Origin: Nicotiana tabacum
Taxonomy: Eukaryota; Streptophyta; Magnoliopsida; Solanales; Solanaceae
Direction: 5' to 3'
Assembly: GCF_000715075.1 (NCBI RefSeq)
Contig: NC_134102.1
Coordinates: 108,078,001-108,142,000 of the forward strand
DNA: 64,000 bases
Positions 10,662-23,029 of this stretch are shown here, piece by piece. The notes under the pieces were generated by a model. That model worked only from the letters and a program-made list of their open reading frames with translations. It was not told where the DNA came from and searched no databases. How positions within the stretch are numbered: the stretch's first letter is position 1; the number at the start of each line of letters is the position of its first letter. Position numbers and translations under genes: made by a program.

Positions 10662-13538
10662 GTTTTTTTTTGACAAGTCAAATATGTGAGCCTAGTAATG
10701 AATATATCTTGCCGAGAATTTAGTAGAATATGTTGTCTGACTTGTTAATAAACTAAGCAAAAGTGACAGCTTTTAGCTGACTAATTCCTTGATGTTCCAG
10801 CAGTTTACAGGACAATGCTTGATAACGATTACTTAGAAATACTTTTGAAATTTATGGTCCAAAATAATTTATAAATATACAAATTTAGAAAGAAATTATA
10901 TTCTTTCCAAATCTAAAAAGTAATCATTTTTTAAAAAAGTGATAAAAAAGGAAATATATTTAGTCTTTTTGAAACGAAAAAAGTATTTGTTAATTTATGT
11001 TGCTCTAGTGGTGAACATACTTCACTTCCAACCAAGAGGTTGTGAGTTCGAGTCACCCCAAGAATAAGGTGAAGAGTTCTTGGAGGTAGGGAGCCGAGGG
11101 TCTATCGGAAACAATCTCTCTACCCCATGGTAGGGGTAAGGTCTGCGTACATACTACCTTGTTGTTGTTGTAGTAGTAGTATGTTCCAAGCCTATTTTTC
11201 TAGAAAAATAATAATGTGAAAGTCCCTCTTTTTCTGAAAATTATTAAATAAAATGACTCAATAAAGCCATTTAGTATTTTTAATTACCCACTATAGAGTA
11301 TATGATTATTCTGACTTTATCAATTTCAATGAATTTTAGGTCAAAGTAAAATTTGCTGAGATAAGAGATGTTCAAGACTCGGCGGGTAGTGCCCGTGAGT
11401 CAAATCAGCTGCAAAGTTTAGCTAAGAGTAAAAGTCTATGTGACAGAAAAGCACAGAAGGCAAACCAGCTGAGTCAAGAAGATGATTCGGACGAGTCATC
11501 CACATTTGAAGCAGTGGAACCGAAGGCAATTGAGTCGGGATCGTTACCGAGTTTAGAAACTCAGCCTGACTCAGTCAACAAAGTTGGGTGGTTCTCTTGG
11601 AAGAGAAGGAGATTGAGTCTTAGACCAACGAGGAGTAAAGCAGAACCGTTAATTAAAAAGAGTCGTAGCTTTAGTGTTGTGTCACGACTAAGCCAACAGG
11701 TACATTTGCAACAATCTCCCGTCCATATTATATGTCTTTAAAAGGTTTCTGCATGTACATTTAATAGTAGTAGATTTGTTTTTACAACAAAATTTGTCCA
11801 AACTACAATTATTTATCTTTCTTTAAACATCTCACTTAATTAAAAATCTTCTAATTAGAACAGGGTAGATTTGGAAAAAAAATGTAACAAATGATTTCTC
11901 GTTTTTCTGAAACAATAAATATCTTTGAAACAAATTCGTTTTGCCCTATTGTATTACCCTCGTCCCATTTTAAATGTTGTTTTAGCTCTCTTCACGTTCA
12001 TTAAGAAAACAATAAATACAAGGTATAATTTACTAAGTTAACCCTATTAAATGCTTTTTAAGAATTGGACAGTATTAAAAAGAAATACTACTTCTTTAGC
12101 ATTAAGGGTATAGTTTAGAATAATTAACTAATTCTAGTCTCGAATTCTAAAGTGATAATTATTTTAAGCTAAAATGAATGTTAATTTGGGACTTAGGGAG
12201 TAGAATAACGGAAAAAATGGAAAAGCTGAGAAGTTAATGTCTTCCAGATAAATATTGTCATTGTCATCTTTTATAAACATTTGGAGCAAGTCAAGACCAA
12301 ATTCACAATCTAACAGGTGTATATTATGGTAAAATTTATATATGAGCTGTATATTCATCTGAAATTTTTAACTATTTGCTATAGCATCTTATTGTTAACT
12401 ATCCTAGAAACCATCTACCTTGTTAACAAGTAAAACAAACAATATGAGTCAATTCTGTTATGTTTAAGCTGGAAATTTGTTTAATATAATTATATATGAA
12501 ATCTCTTATCCTAGACTAAATGTAGGTATAAGGTGAAACTTTGTCCTCTGATACTTGTGCAATTTTCACTTACAGAATGTAGGGAAGCCTGAACCTTCTA
12601 CTGAATCAAAGGACAAAAATGAAGGCAGCAGCAAAAATTCTGCTTGGGAAATGAAGGAATTACACAGTAGGGATGGGCAAACATGGCTCAAAACCAATGT
12701 CTTCTTTGCATCTTTCGACCAGTGTAGTGACAAGGCTGCTGGTGAGAGCGCCTGCACAGCACTAGTCGCTGTTATCTCCCATTGGCTGCAGTCGAATAGA
12801 GATGCAATGCCCACGAGGTCAGAATTCGATAATCTCATACTACATGGTTCCTCAGAATGGAGAAAGTTATGCCAAAATGATACTTACATCAGTGATTTTC
12901 CAAACAAGCACTTTGATTTAGAGACTATCTTGCGTGCTGGTATTCGACCTATAGCCATATCGCATGATCAATCCTTCGTTGGATTCTTCAGTCCCGACAA
13001 GTTTGAATCATTGCAAGGGGTAATGTCATTTGATCAAATATGGGACATGATTAGTAGTTTTGCAGATGACATTACGTTTGAACCTAGAGTTTATATTATA
13101 AGTTGGAACGATCATTTCTTCGTATTGAAGGTGGAAGCAAATGCTTATTACATTATTGATACATTGGGAGAAAGGTTATTTGAGGGTTGCAACAAAGCAT
13201 ATATTTTAAAGTTCGACGATAACGCTATGATGTATGAGAAGGTTTACGCGGAGGAGAAGTCATTGAAAAATGATACTAAGGCTAAGGAAAATGGCGAGCA
13301 AGAGATGATATGCAAAGGGAAAGAATGCTGCAGAGAATTCATCAAGAGATTTCTCGCGGCTATCCCTCTAAAGGAACTCGAGGAGCAAGAGAAAAAAGAG
13401 ACTACAGTTTCTTATTTCTCTCTACATCATAGGTTGCAGATAGAGTTCAATTCTAGCTACTTGCTGTCTTCTTCTTCTTCGTCTTTAACATCATCCCCTT
13501 TCTCTTCTTTTGCTACTTCTACACCTTCTTATTTGTAA
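9654..13538 (+). CDS. NT-C2 (EEIG1/EHBP1-type) domain protein, 3 exons
   Basis: Exons 9654-10169, 11340-11699 and 12576-13538 join at phase 0 with GTAAGT/AG and GTACAT/AG borders to 612 residues. Residues 1 to about 190 look like the N-terminal C2 fold shared with EEIG1/EHBP1, with a start rich in Lys/Met, FGLVPFHYKQKKDITSRRIV, and SPWDVSFNVLY. A Ser/Glu-rich linker with SWKRRRLSLRP follows. The C-terminal half is a plant-specific block with FFASFDQCSDKAAGESACTA, KHFDLETILRAGIRPIAI and YIISWNDHFFVLKVEANAYY. It ends in a Ser/Thr-rich tail. Plant relatives are mostly uncharacterised; membrane or cytoskeletal association is inferred from the C2-like fold only. A second ATG at 9666 is possible. 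Intron 1 holds a SINE and a poly-G tract, and intron 2 a MITE. Confidence 0.85.
10627..10671. repeat. poly-T / 22-base poly-G / poly-T tract in intron 1
   Basis: An uninterrupted run of 22 G (10641-10662) sits between two T runs and is bracketed by cttgtc on the left and gacaag on the right, a short inverted repeat. It lies inside an intron of the NT-C2 gene. Confidence 0.95.
10997..11176 (+). mobile_element. tRNA-derived SINE, TS family
   Basis: The 5' part has pol III box A-like (ctctagtggtgaac) and box B-like (gttgtgagttcgagtcac) motifs. The body carries ggagccgagggtctatcgg and ggggtaaggtctgcgtacat, and the 3' end is (gttg)n then tag repeats. These are the marks of the Solanaceae TS SINE. 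It sits in intron 1 of the NT-C2 gene. Confidence 0.9.
11957..12200. mobile_element. Stowaway-type MITE in intron 2
   Basis: Starts ccctcgtcccattttaaat and ends with aatttgggacttagggag, an inverted match, with TA on each side (11955-11956 and 12201-12202). It lies in intron 2 of the NT-C2 gene. Confidence 0.8.
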
Positions 13539-16394
13539 GATGTATACTATTTAATTTGCCTGGTGTGTATCAGAGTATTGCTGATGTGAATGCATTATCA
13601 TATATCGAGCACAATTAGATTGCCAGTTTTCACACTCAAAATATGCAATATGTACCTCCACAAATAGGAATGTGTTAACATAAACTCGGACAACCAAATC
13701 CAGAATTTGAACTTTATGGGTTTAATTTCAGAATTCTACCACATCGTGTCTAATTTACTGGGTTCAAAATCTATTTTTGCACTTATGTAGCTGGATTTTT
13801 AATATATATATATATATACACGGTCTAAGCGGAAGTTACTGGGTAATTTCTCATTGGCTCCGCCCCTGGCCGCATCGTTTTTGGACCCTTAAATCCAGAC
13901 AATATTTAAGTGACAACAACTACACCTCAATCACAAAGCTAGTTTAACTTGGCTATATGAATCCTCCATATCCATTTTTCTCCATTTGGGCTTGTTCTGA
14001 TCCATTATTCTGTTGGAAAAATATTGGATTATGGAGAATATATAGGAGTTAGCTTGAGGCGTGTCGAGGACACTGTGCTTAAGGATATTTCGCCCACACC
14101 GGAATGAATAAAATTAGGCGCATCCCCGGGATTCAACAAGCTCTTTTAGTATAACTAGGAACAGAAACAACAAAAATTAATTAATAGAAAATCCAGAAAA
14201 AAGAAGGGATGAAAAGTTTTTACTTTTTCACCCACTCCAAATGGAACACAAACATATACTTATATATAGATATATTTATATATAGTCCAAAAGGGAGATG
14301 GACATCTGATAGGTAATGAAAACGTTAAAACTCCATTAAGGAGTCAAATGCCAAAACGTCAAATTCATTTAAGACCAAAGAAACATTAGCTATCAAAGTT
14401 AAGGAAATGTTATTAAAATTAACGTTAAGGAAACGGTCATCCAAGACCAATTTTGGTCAGATTCAAAGTTATAAAAAAATAACTGATTTTGATAGCCATT
14501 CAATGTTAATAAAATATTATATTCAAAGTTATTATAATTTACTATTCAAATTGATTGTATAATAAATATCCATTAACATAATATCAAGGAATGAACCTAG
14601 ACATCAATTTGAATATGTCTTTTTGAGTTATCAAATTAGTTTTCTAACATATTCAACTCGTCTTTTAGGGTAATTAATAGTTCTCTAAAATTAGAATTCT
14701 CTAAATCTCAAACTTATGCCAAGACGGCATACAATCTCTAACAAAACTAGAAAGACCTATCAAATACCAAACCTAATGTAAGTGTACCAAAAAAGGCTAA
14801 ACCAGCCAACTAGCCGATATAGATACTTTGTTTCCGTAGTGCTGTGTTCTTCGGTAAGACATCATAGATTCTAAAAAATTGTAGGTCTTTTTAAGACAAC
14901 TTTCCGTCTTATAAATTTAAGTCTACCCCATCTCAACACCTTCAAACATCATGCATGATGTCACACCTACGAACGGGCACATTTGAAGCTCTAAACAACT
15001 TCTCTTTTTGTTATTAGTATTATATTATATTATATTATTCGTATTATTATTAATTAGCACAAGTAGACTTAAGACATAAAGTAGTAGTAGTGTCGTTTTC
15101 AAAGTGGAAATGCTCTTGACCTTATCTTTAATTGAAAATGACATGAAAATTGTTGCTTCTTTGAAAAGAAATTTCAAATCATTACCCATTGCAGGTTCAA
15201 AAAGGTAGGGAAAAAAAGGATAGAGATAACGTTATTGACTGCAATTTGAAAAGGCAATGATTTAGTGTGAAAGCTTGTCCAACTATTTATCTTTTCTCTT
15301 TTTTATTTTTTTAATTAATCATTCGACGTAAAACTTATTGGTCTAATTAATCTGAATCCAGATCGCATAAATCTGCTTCTAGAGTAAAGCACCTTTTGTA
15401 CGAGATCGATCCTTTTATATATCATATGGAGTCTCGTTTGGCCTGCCAATAAAACGATACTGATAACATATGCATCACTTAAAATTAGTGAATTTGTAAT
15501 ATTAGGATTACAAGAATCGGTGAACGAAAAACTACGAGGAATACTCATATTATGGGGATTGTTAAACTCACTATCGATTTTCTGGTACTAGCCAAACATT
15601 ACAGTTGAATTTTCTTAGACATAAAGAGTATGCATTATCATGTGACCATTATTTCCTAATTTACGAATCGAAGAGTATGGTTCTGTTTAGGATCAAATTC
15701 AAAGCAAAAGAGACTAAATAAAATATATAAAAAATTATAAGAGAGAAACAGCGACCCAAAAAGGACAAGACACCTAAAAAGGTAGGGAATAAAATGTCCG
15801 TCACGGGTATGTTAATACCAACATATCACATATGTCCATATGTCAGTTTTTATTATCCTTTGCAGTCAACTAAAATCCAATATAATTCAAAAAGCTATTG
15901 TCCCCACCTCCCATTCCCTCCTCTTTTCAGTTTCCACTTAATTTCTTCGTCCCACCACTTGCCACTCCACCCATATCAATAGCCATAACCATTAACCATA
16001 CATAAATTAACCACCATTTTGCTTTGATTCACATTGCATTTTATGTATTGTTCAGAGAACTTGAAAGTGAATTATTCAATAGTGAAACTGAAACAGAAGG
16101 CCTCGCTCAACGAGTTGATAGATTTGCAAATTAAGGTAACAAACTTTGTGTCACGACATGTATTAATGCATAATTCAACTTTTTTCCTTTTCATACATGC
16201 TAAATTCTTTACTTTTCTTCCATTTTGGTGTCAAATGCAGATCGCAGGATCATAGCCGGAGCAAGTATTTTCATCTCGAAATATATATATTTAACCTGAA
16301 TATTCTTTAAATCACACGTACGTAAGGTATCATTCCCTCTGCAACATCAACATTTCGTGTAAAGTTTTGAATTAAGTCTCTTGATAGGTAGTTA
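13539..16394. other. gene-free region between the NT-C2 gene and the transporter
   Basis: No supported gene. A dispersed Solanaceae repeat with the terminal-like ggctccgcccctg lies at about 13690-13870. 14000-15100 is AT-rich old repeat-like DNA that I cannot classify. 15780-16390 is the 5' flank of the transporter. A possible non-coding first exon ending at about 16135 (aag/gtaaca) with an intron to about 16390 would be a 5' UTR intron, but I cannot confirm it. Confidence 0.5.
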
Positions 16395-19300
16395 ATGTCA
16401 ACTCCAAGTTCTCCCCTCCCTTCCAATACTTCCCCTACCTCCAACACCAGCCGCCATCGTCGCCGCATCTCCCTTCCACCATGGAAAGGTGCAAAACCAA
16501 TACCACTAGCCATATCCATATTAATAGGCATACTCTTTCGCTTCGCCGTACCAAAACCCCACCAACTCTCCACTAAAGCATGGCAACTCTTAGCCATTTT
16601 CCTTACAACTATCTCTGGTCTAATCCTCGGCCCATTGCCAGTGGGCGCGTGGGCTTTCCTTTGCCTCACCCTCACCGTTGTAACGAAAACCTTAACCTTC
16701 GCTGCAGCATTTGCTGCATTCACTAATGAAGTCATTTGGTTAATTGTTGCATCATTCTTTTTCTCAAGAGGGTTTATTAAAACTGGACTTGGTGATAGAG
16801 TTGCTTTGTGTTTTGTGTGTTGGCTTGGAAAAAATACTTTGGGTTTGTCTTATGGTTTGGCTTTGAGTGAGGCGGCAATATCTCCGGCTATTCCAAGTAC
16901 AACTGCAAGGGCAGGTGGGATTTTCTTGCCCATTATTAAGTCATTGGCTGTCACTGCTGATAGTCACCCAAAGGATGATTCTGCTAAGAAGCTTGGTGCT
17001 TATCTTGTTCAATCTCAGTTGCAGGTTGCCATTTATTCTTTAATTTATTCACTTCCTAGTATGTTTAATTTATGGACTAACAGTACTATAAATTTGATTT
17101 ACACTTTTAGTGCAATTTAACTAGCTATAATAGGTTATTACTCCATATTTTAGGTTAGCATATGAAGAAAAGGGCAGCCCCGTATACTAAGCTCCCGCTA
17201 TGCGCGGGTCCGAAAAAGGATCGGACCACAAGGGTCTGTTGTACGCAACCTTACCTTGCATATTTACAAGAGACTATTTTCACGGCTCGAACATGTGATT
17301 TCCTGGTTACATGGCAGCAACTTTACCAGTTACGCCAAAGTTACCGAGACTTGCTATTAATTAAGATTGAATTTTAGTTCTGTGTACTGACCATAGTTGA
17401 TCTATAAAAACAGGTAAATCTTCGTAGCATCCTTTGATATGGTGAACTTGAAAATTGGATAACAACCTTCAATATTGAGTTAAATTTCACTAATAGTAGA
17501 AGAAACTGTATACTGTTAGTGTGCTAAATAAAACTTATGAACTCTATATAAGAATTTAAGTAATATTTTCAGATAAATTGAGAAACCATTAATTAGGGTA
17601 TTACATCTGTCCTATTTTCTGCTTCCTCCGTCTCAATTTATATGATATTTTTCGCTTCTTGAGAGTCAATTTGATTATTTTTCGAAGCTAAATAAATTAG
17701 ATCAACTCAAGGTTTTAAAGTTAAAATTTAAATATTCAAAAGGTATACGAAAAAGCGTTGCATAAATTGAGATTTATTTGATTGGGAGAGATTTTAAGTG
17801 CAAAACTTTCACAATTCATCTCTATTATTAAGGTATTGCATTTTCAGTTGCATCTCCTGGCCAACAATTTCAGGAAATGCTTTTAGTTTACTGTTATTGA
17901 AGTATCTGTATATTACATGTTTGTATGTTATTTGAGATTAATATATATATGAGATGTTGGATATTCTGTCTTTAATGCTGAGTATTTATTTTGTGGGGTT
18001 ACTGTTGCAGTGTTCTAGTAGCTCAAGTGCCCTGTTCCTAACAGCAGCTGCACAAAACCTGTTGTGTGTGAAATTAGCAGAGGGATTAGGAGTAAAAATA
18101 TCAAGTAAATGGCTCACTTGGTTCAAGGTTTCATGTATACCAGCACTTGTATCTCTTCTAGCAACTCCAGTTATTCTATACAAGATTTTCCCTCCAGAAA
18201 TGAAGGACACACCAGATGCTCCATTAATGGCTAGAAGGAGGCTGGATCAGATGGGTCCCATCAAAAGTGATCAGTGGGTGATGATGATAGTCATGCTTGT
18301 AACCGTAGCATTATGGATTTCTGGGTATAGTTATTTTTTCTTCCAATCTTCCTTAGGTCGATTGAAAGGGAGCGTTGACTTAACTGGTAAAGTTGCTGCT
18401 ATATGACCAGTAGGTCACGGGTTCGAGCCGTGGAAACAGCCTCTTGCAGAAATATAGGGTAAGGCTGCGTACAAAATAGACCCTTATGGTCCGGTCCTTT
18501 CCTGGACCTTGTGCATAGCGGAAGCTTAGTGCACCGGGCTTCCTTTGGTTGTCTAGTGTTTCTTATGAGCTAACTTTTGGGTTGAGTTAAGCGCGATATC
18601 CATTTTCTTTACATGATATTAGAGCCAGACTCATCTCATTTCATCTGACTGTTATATTTAATACAGGGAGGCTCTTGGACTAGCAAGTGTTATCACGGCA
18701 ATGCTGGGATTATCACTACTTTTGGCATTTGGAATACTTGATTGGGATGATTGCTTAAGTGAAAAATCAGCATGGGATACCTTAGCTTGGTTTGGTGTAT
18801 TAATAGGAATGGCAACCCAATTAACTACTCTGGGAGTTGTTGCCTGGATGTCAAATGCTGTGGCTAACTTCCTCAAATCTCTTTCACTACATTGGTTTGG
18901 GGCATTTTGTGTCCTTCAATCTGCATATTTCTTTATTCACTACTTGTTTGCTAGTCAAACTGCTCATGTTGCAGCTTTGTACTCTGCATTTCTTGGAATG
19001 TGCTTGGCATCAAAAGTTCCTGCTCTCTTTGCTGCTTTGGCTTTGGGATACAACACAAACCTTTTTGGTGCATTGACACATTACAGTAGTGGTCAAGCTG
19101 CAGTATACTATGGAGGTAATTTTGTTAAGTTCATGTGTATTATAGAGGGGAAAGGCAGAAAGTTAGAAAAGTTTTATCTAGTCATAAAAATTTAGACATG
19201 AGCAAAAGGGACAATGCAGTTAAAAATGGTATTCTCTCTGTTTCAAAAAGATTGGTACTATCCTTATTAGTCTGTATAAAAAAGATTGGCACATTTCAGC

Positions 19301-19692
19301 ATTTTTTTAATAAGAAGCATTTATAGTCACAAATACTACGACAGTTTCACACCCACACAAATGATATGTCTTATTTAAGACCACATAATTTAAAAAATTT
19401 TCCTTCTTTATTAAAGTTTTTGTCAAGTCAAACTAAGGCAATCTTTTTAAGAAGGAGGGTCTATCAGAATTTCATTTTCTTTCTAGTTTGTCTGTATTTT
19501 GATTACTAATCCCTTTTCATTTATTTTGAGGAAGTTGAACTAATCTCATTTCATTTCTCTTCTTTAACAGCTGGTTATGTGGAACTACGTGATGTCTTCA
19601 GATTGGGCATTATCATAGCTCTTATTAATATTGTCATTTGGGGATTAGTAGGAGCCGGTTGGTGGAAGATTCTTGGCCTTTACTTGCACTGA
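16395..19692 (+). CDS. DiT2-like: plastid dicarboxylate (glutamate/malate) transporter, DiT2-like
   Basis: Exons 16395-17024, 18011-18324, 18667-19115 and 19571-19692 join in frame to 504 residues. The protein is a chain of hydrophobic segments typical of the plant 2-oxoglutarate/glutamate-malate translocators (DASS/SLC13 superfamily). Family blocks include LGPLPVGAWAFL, EVIWLIVASFFFSRGFIKTG, AISPAIPSTTARAGGIFLP, SSALFLTAAAQNLL, DWDDCLSEKSAWDTLAWFGV and YNTNLFGALTHYSSGQAAVY. VIWLIV and the AAAQNLLC segment fit DiT2 better than DiT1. DiT2 exchanges glutamate for malate across the inner chloroplast envelope and supports photorespiratory ammonia recycling. The usual long transit peptide is reduced here to about 30 Ser/Thr/Arg-rich residues (family proteins are around 550 aa), so an upstream exon may be missing, or this is a divergent paralogue. 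Introns 1-3 carry SINEs and MITEs. Confidence 0.88.
17168..17352 (-). mobile_element. tRNA-derived SINE in intron 1 of the transporter gene
   Basis: On the minus strand it has a box A-like region near tggtaaagttgctgccatg, a box B-like region near 17285 that is mutated from GGTTCGAGCC, and then gtaaggttgcgtacaac and the ggtccgatcc/ggacccgcgcatagcggg body. It is the same family as the SINEs at 18371, 30556 and 31893. Confidence 0.8.
17622..17776. mobile_element. truncated Stowaway-like MITE in intron 1
   Basis: Left end cttcctccgtctcaatttat; the right part has the inverted gcataaattgaga but lacks the outer terminal bases, so the right terminus is eroded. Confidence 0.6.
18371..18556 (+). mobile_element. 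tRNA-derived SINE in intron 2 of the transporter gene
   Basis: Box A-like gttgacttaactggtaaag and box B-like cacgggttcgagccgtgg are followed by gtaaggctgcgtacaaaat, then ggtccggtcctttcctgga and a gcatagcggaagcttagtg body. It occupies most of the 342-bp intron 2 (18325-18666). Confidence 0.85.
19232..19461. mobile_element. Stowaway-like MITE in intron 3
   Basis: Left end ttctctctgtttcaaaaag and an inverted right end ctttttaagaaggagggtc, with TA at 19230-19231 and 19462-19463. It sits in intron 3 of the transporter gene. Confidence 0.75.
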
Positions 19693-21727
19693 AATATGTA
19701 AGTGAAGTGAATGTTCAGTTTTCCGTTTCTTATCTAATATTCTTCTAAGTAGGCATTCTTGGATTATGTAAATACATCAAAAGAATGCAGGTGCAAAGTT
19801 CCCTGTCACTAATGACCAACTTAAACTATTGTAAGAATGTTCAAACTCACCTAAGTTTTGTGTAAGATATCTGTGGATTTTGATTCTTTAATTGCTACAT
19901 AAGAATCTATTATTGAGCTTGCAATATGTAACAGGCATTTTCTGGTGTAAGAACTTCAGGATCGGCTGTATTTCTAATTGAAGTCAGTTTGATTGGCACA
20001 AGAGGGCTCATAATATTTTTTGAAGGTACTACCATCTGAGCTTTTATTTTTGGCGGACTTAATTCATGCAAAAGCTTTGTTGCATCATTAGATTACGGAT
20101 CTTCTGATGCAGTTTACTGTCGAATTTGGCCTCTAACTGAATCTAAAAGAAGAAAGGTTTTTGCTTGAACCAGTTTCTGAAGTCCCATCATTTGGAAATA
20201 CGTAATAACTGCCCGGTGCACAGAGGCGGACCTACATGGATATGAGAGGGATCATCGGAACCCGCTAGCCTCGGCAAAAACCTGTATATATATTTGTATA
20301 TACATCAAGGACCCCTCAAATAATTTTGATGTGCCCTCTCAAGTAGAAAAAGTGAACTACTCTGTTGGTTTAATAAGTTACATTATATCCTCCCTCACCA
20401 GAAGACCTGGGTTCGAGGCCCAATACCAATTCTCTTTTTTCATTTTATTTGTTTTTCTCTTTGAATTCAACATAGTATAGTATCATGTATTTAGTGGTCA
20501 ACTTGTTTTATTTTTCTTTATCTTTTCTAAGTTAAATGAACAATAATTTAGTACTAGTACCTAGAAGGAGATAAAATATTCTATTAGCAAAAAGCCAATC
20601 ACCTTCTTTATCCTTATATTTAAGTTTACAAGCATTATCACTTTCTTGACTGGCATGTATAAAATTAAGTAATTCACCAAAAAATTTCCCAAAAGAGTAA
20701 TTAAAAACTCCCAAAACCCTTCTGCTTTCAAGGATCACTTCGGCAAAGTAGCAAACATCTATTGATTCAACAACAATGACTAAGACTGTGCTTGGATTGT
20801 TTAATAGACCTTTAATTTTGATCTTATTTGACTAAGTTTTTTTTATATTTTTGAACATCTTTTCGGTCACTGACTTATATTCATCAAGTTTTCAAGGAGT
20901 TAGTGCGCCAAATTTTGTCGTTATTAGCTGACATATCTATGTCAAAGACTTCTTTATCATGCTTGCTTGAAGGATAATAGTACATCCTTGAAGTTGTTCT
21001 CATTCCAGCATCCAACACCTCTACGTACTTATCCATCTCTCTATATCAACTTTGATTTTTTACAAACTTTACGTTGAGGGAAAAGATAGGAAAAGAAAAA
21101 AGAATGAAAAAGAAGATGAAAGATGAAACAAAACTAAATGTGCTAAAAAATGTCAGGCTACAAAAATGGAGAGCAAGAGTTGAGGGAAATGGAAAAATCC
21201 ATTCTTGCCTTTATATAGTTCTATACCGGTTGGCATTCTTTGGGCTTCCTCTCATGCGTGTATAGTCTTTAGTACATTTAATTTTATTCAATACATGGGG
21301 AGGAAGAGGGAAATGAAAATCCCTTCTTGCCTTTATATGATTTTATCCTAGTTGGCATTGTTTGGTCTTCCCTTCCATACGTTCATACTCTTTGCTCTTT
21401 AGTCTACATTAAATTTTATTGAATACAACTTTTCAAAATTTTTAAATTTTTATGAAGAGGTCGGCTAACACGAATTTTATTATTGTTTGAAGGGTATTTT
21501 AGTCTCTTAGTATTACAAGGTTAGTTTGGTTTTTTAACTTTTATTTTGGGGCTTCACACTTATAATATAATATGATTAATCAGAGGCAGAGGCTTGAATC
21601 ATGGGAATGAGTTAAACTTCCCTCCCTGTAATGGATCAAAGAGAGCAGGTAATAAAATTTGATGATCAAAAACAAAAGTACATCAAAGATAACTGTATAA
21701 TTGACTTCTGTGATCATCTAAATGCTT

Positions 21728-21913
21728 GTTACTTAGGGTATCCCGGAGCACAAGGCATCCTGCGTTCGCGAAGGGTGCGTGAAAGAGCTGCACCCCAAGG
21801 GGTGTGATGTAGACATCCTATTTTAATCCAAGCGTTAGTGGCTGTTTCCACAGTTCGAATGCGTGACCTATATGGTATATGAAGACAACTTTACCGTTGC
21901 TCCAGGGCTCCCC
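21728..21913 (-). mobile_element. tRNA-derived SINE
   Basis: Minus strand: ggagccctggagcaacggt (head), box B-like cattcgaactgtggaaac, then a body that differs from the SINEs at 18371 and 30556 (ggatgtctacatcacacc; ggggtgcagctctttc). It is probably another SolS-type family. Confidence 0.7.
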
Positions 21914-22159
21914 TTCAAATTATTTGGCTAAAAGATTTGTGGAAACATATGGTTCATTCTTTGGCTCTTGATTGAGTTATATGCAGAATCTGATGTTTTA
22001 GCTTTCCAATTGCCCATAGAGAACCAAACTTGCAATAAATAGCTGTCCTCGTATCCTAATATGAAGGCAAAAACATCATAAATTTTTCTCTCATATGAAG
22101 CAGCAACGTATCACATTATTTTAGACAAACAAATTACATTTGCGCCAGACGGCTTATTA

Positions 22160-22265
22160 AATACCACCACTTAGCTCTAAGTTACGGGTTCAATCCATGG
22201 AATCAGCCTTGGAGCAACAGTAAAGTTGTCACGTGTGACTACTATCTCCACCTGCTCGGTATTGT
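22160..22265 (+). mobile_element. SINE fragments
   Basis: A box B-like gttacgggttcaatccatgg is followed by a second SINE head (cttggagcaacagtaaagtt). This looks like two partial SINE copies joined together. Confidence 0.5.
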
Positions 22266-23029
22266 GTCGTATTTGTTTCGCTATAGCGTCGGCTGTGAGG
22301 GATTTGTTTTTTCATGTGAGCCTTACATTTAGATTTTTTAAAATATTTTTCACGAAATAGCTACACGCGCTTTAGCCCACTTATATTATCGCGTGGCTTG
22401 AAGTAATTTCCTTACTAGCAACATAAATCCCACCTTATGGCGCCGCGTGCACATCAACCCCTATCCTTATAACGCCGCATGCGCATCAACATTTCAACAC
22501 AATAACATCTTGCACCACACGTGCCCATATGCCACAACTTTTCAGAATCACAATACCAATATTACCACAACATATAGCCCACGGCTCAACCACAATGTGT
22601 ACAAGAACCTCAATAATAACAAAATGAATGAGAATTACTCAACAAGGTAATATATCTCAATAAGCAACAACTTCAACCTCAATGTGATAATAACTTTCAT
22701 AACTTCAACTTCAATAGTTCAAAATGAAGGTGTTCCCACAAAAAGACAACTTCCAATTCAATTGTAAAACATAAGCTTAATAACGAAAAAGATAGTATGA
22801 AATAGCAACTACATCTAAATGCATGAGAATAATTCTAACACGAAGATACATCATGAAATAATAACTTTAAATGAGAATAACTCAACAATTAAAAAGGCAC
22901 ATGACAATAAGAGAGATAACAACATCAATTAAGGCATATAAAAGCATGTTTGACAATAAAAGATAGAGCATGTAATTACGAAATCAAGTAAGCATTTAAG
23001 AGCAATTTAACAATGGAAGATATACATGA

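Larger units (their letters stand above)
19693..23029. other. gene-free, repeat-rich region after the transporter
   Basis: No supported gene. A dispersed repeat starting near agaggcggacctacatgg (20223) has a box B-like cctgggttcgaggccca at about 20407-20425. SINE pieces lie at 21728-21913 and 22160-22265. The rest (22300-23029) is AT/CA-rich repeat-like DNA interrupted by the solo LTR at 23030. Confidence 0.5.

Noticed and set aside
11030..11060. A tRNA gene at the box B-like gttcgagtc
   Set aside because: It is the internal promoter of a SINE; no full tRNA cloverleaf with acceptor stem is present. The same applies to the SINEs at 17168, 18371, 21728, 30556 and 31893.
14000..15100. A possible copia LTR or unknown element
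   Set aside because: No terminal repeats, TSD or coding blocks could be recognised, so I leave it as unclassified intergenic DNA.
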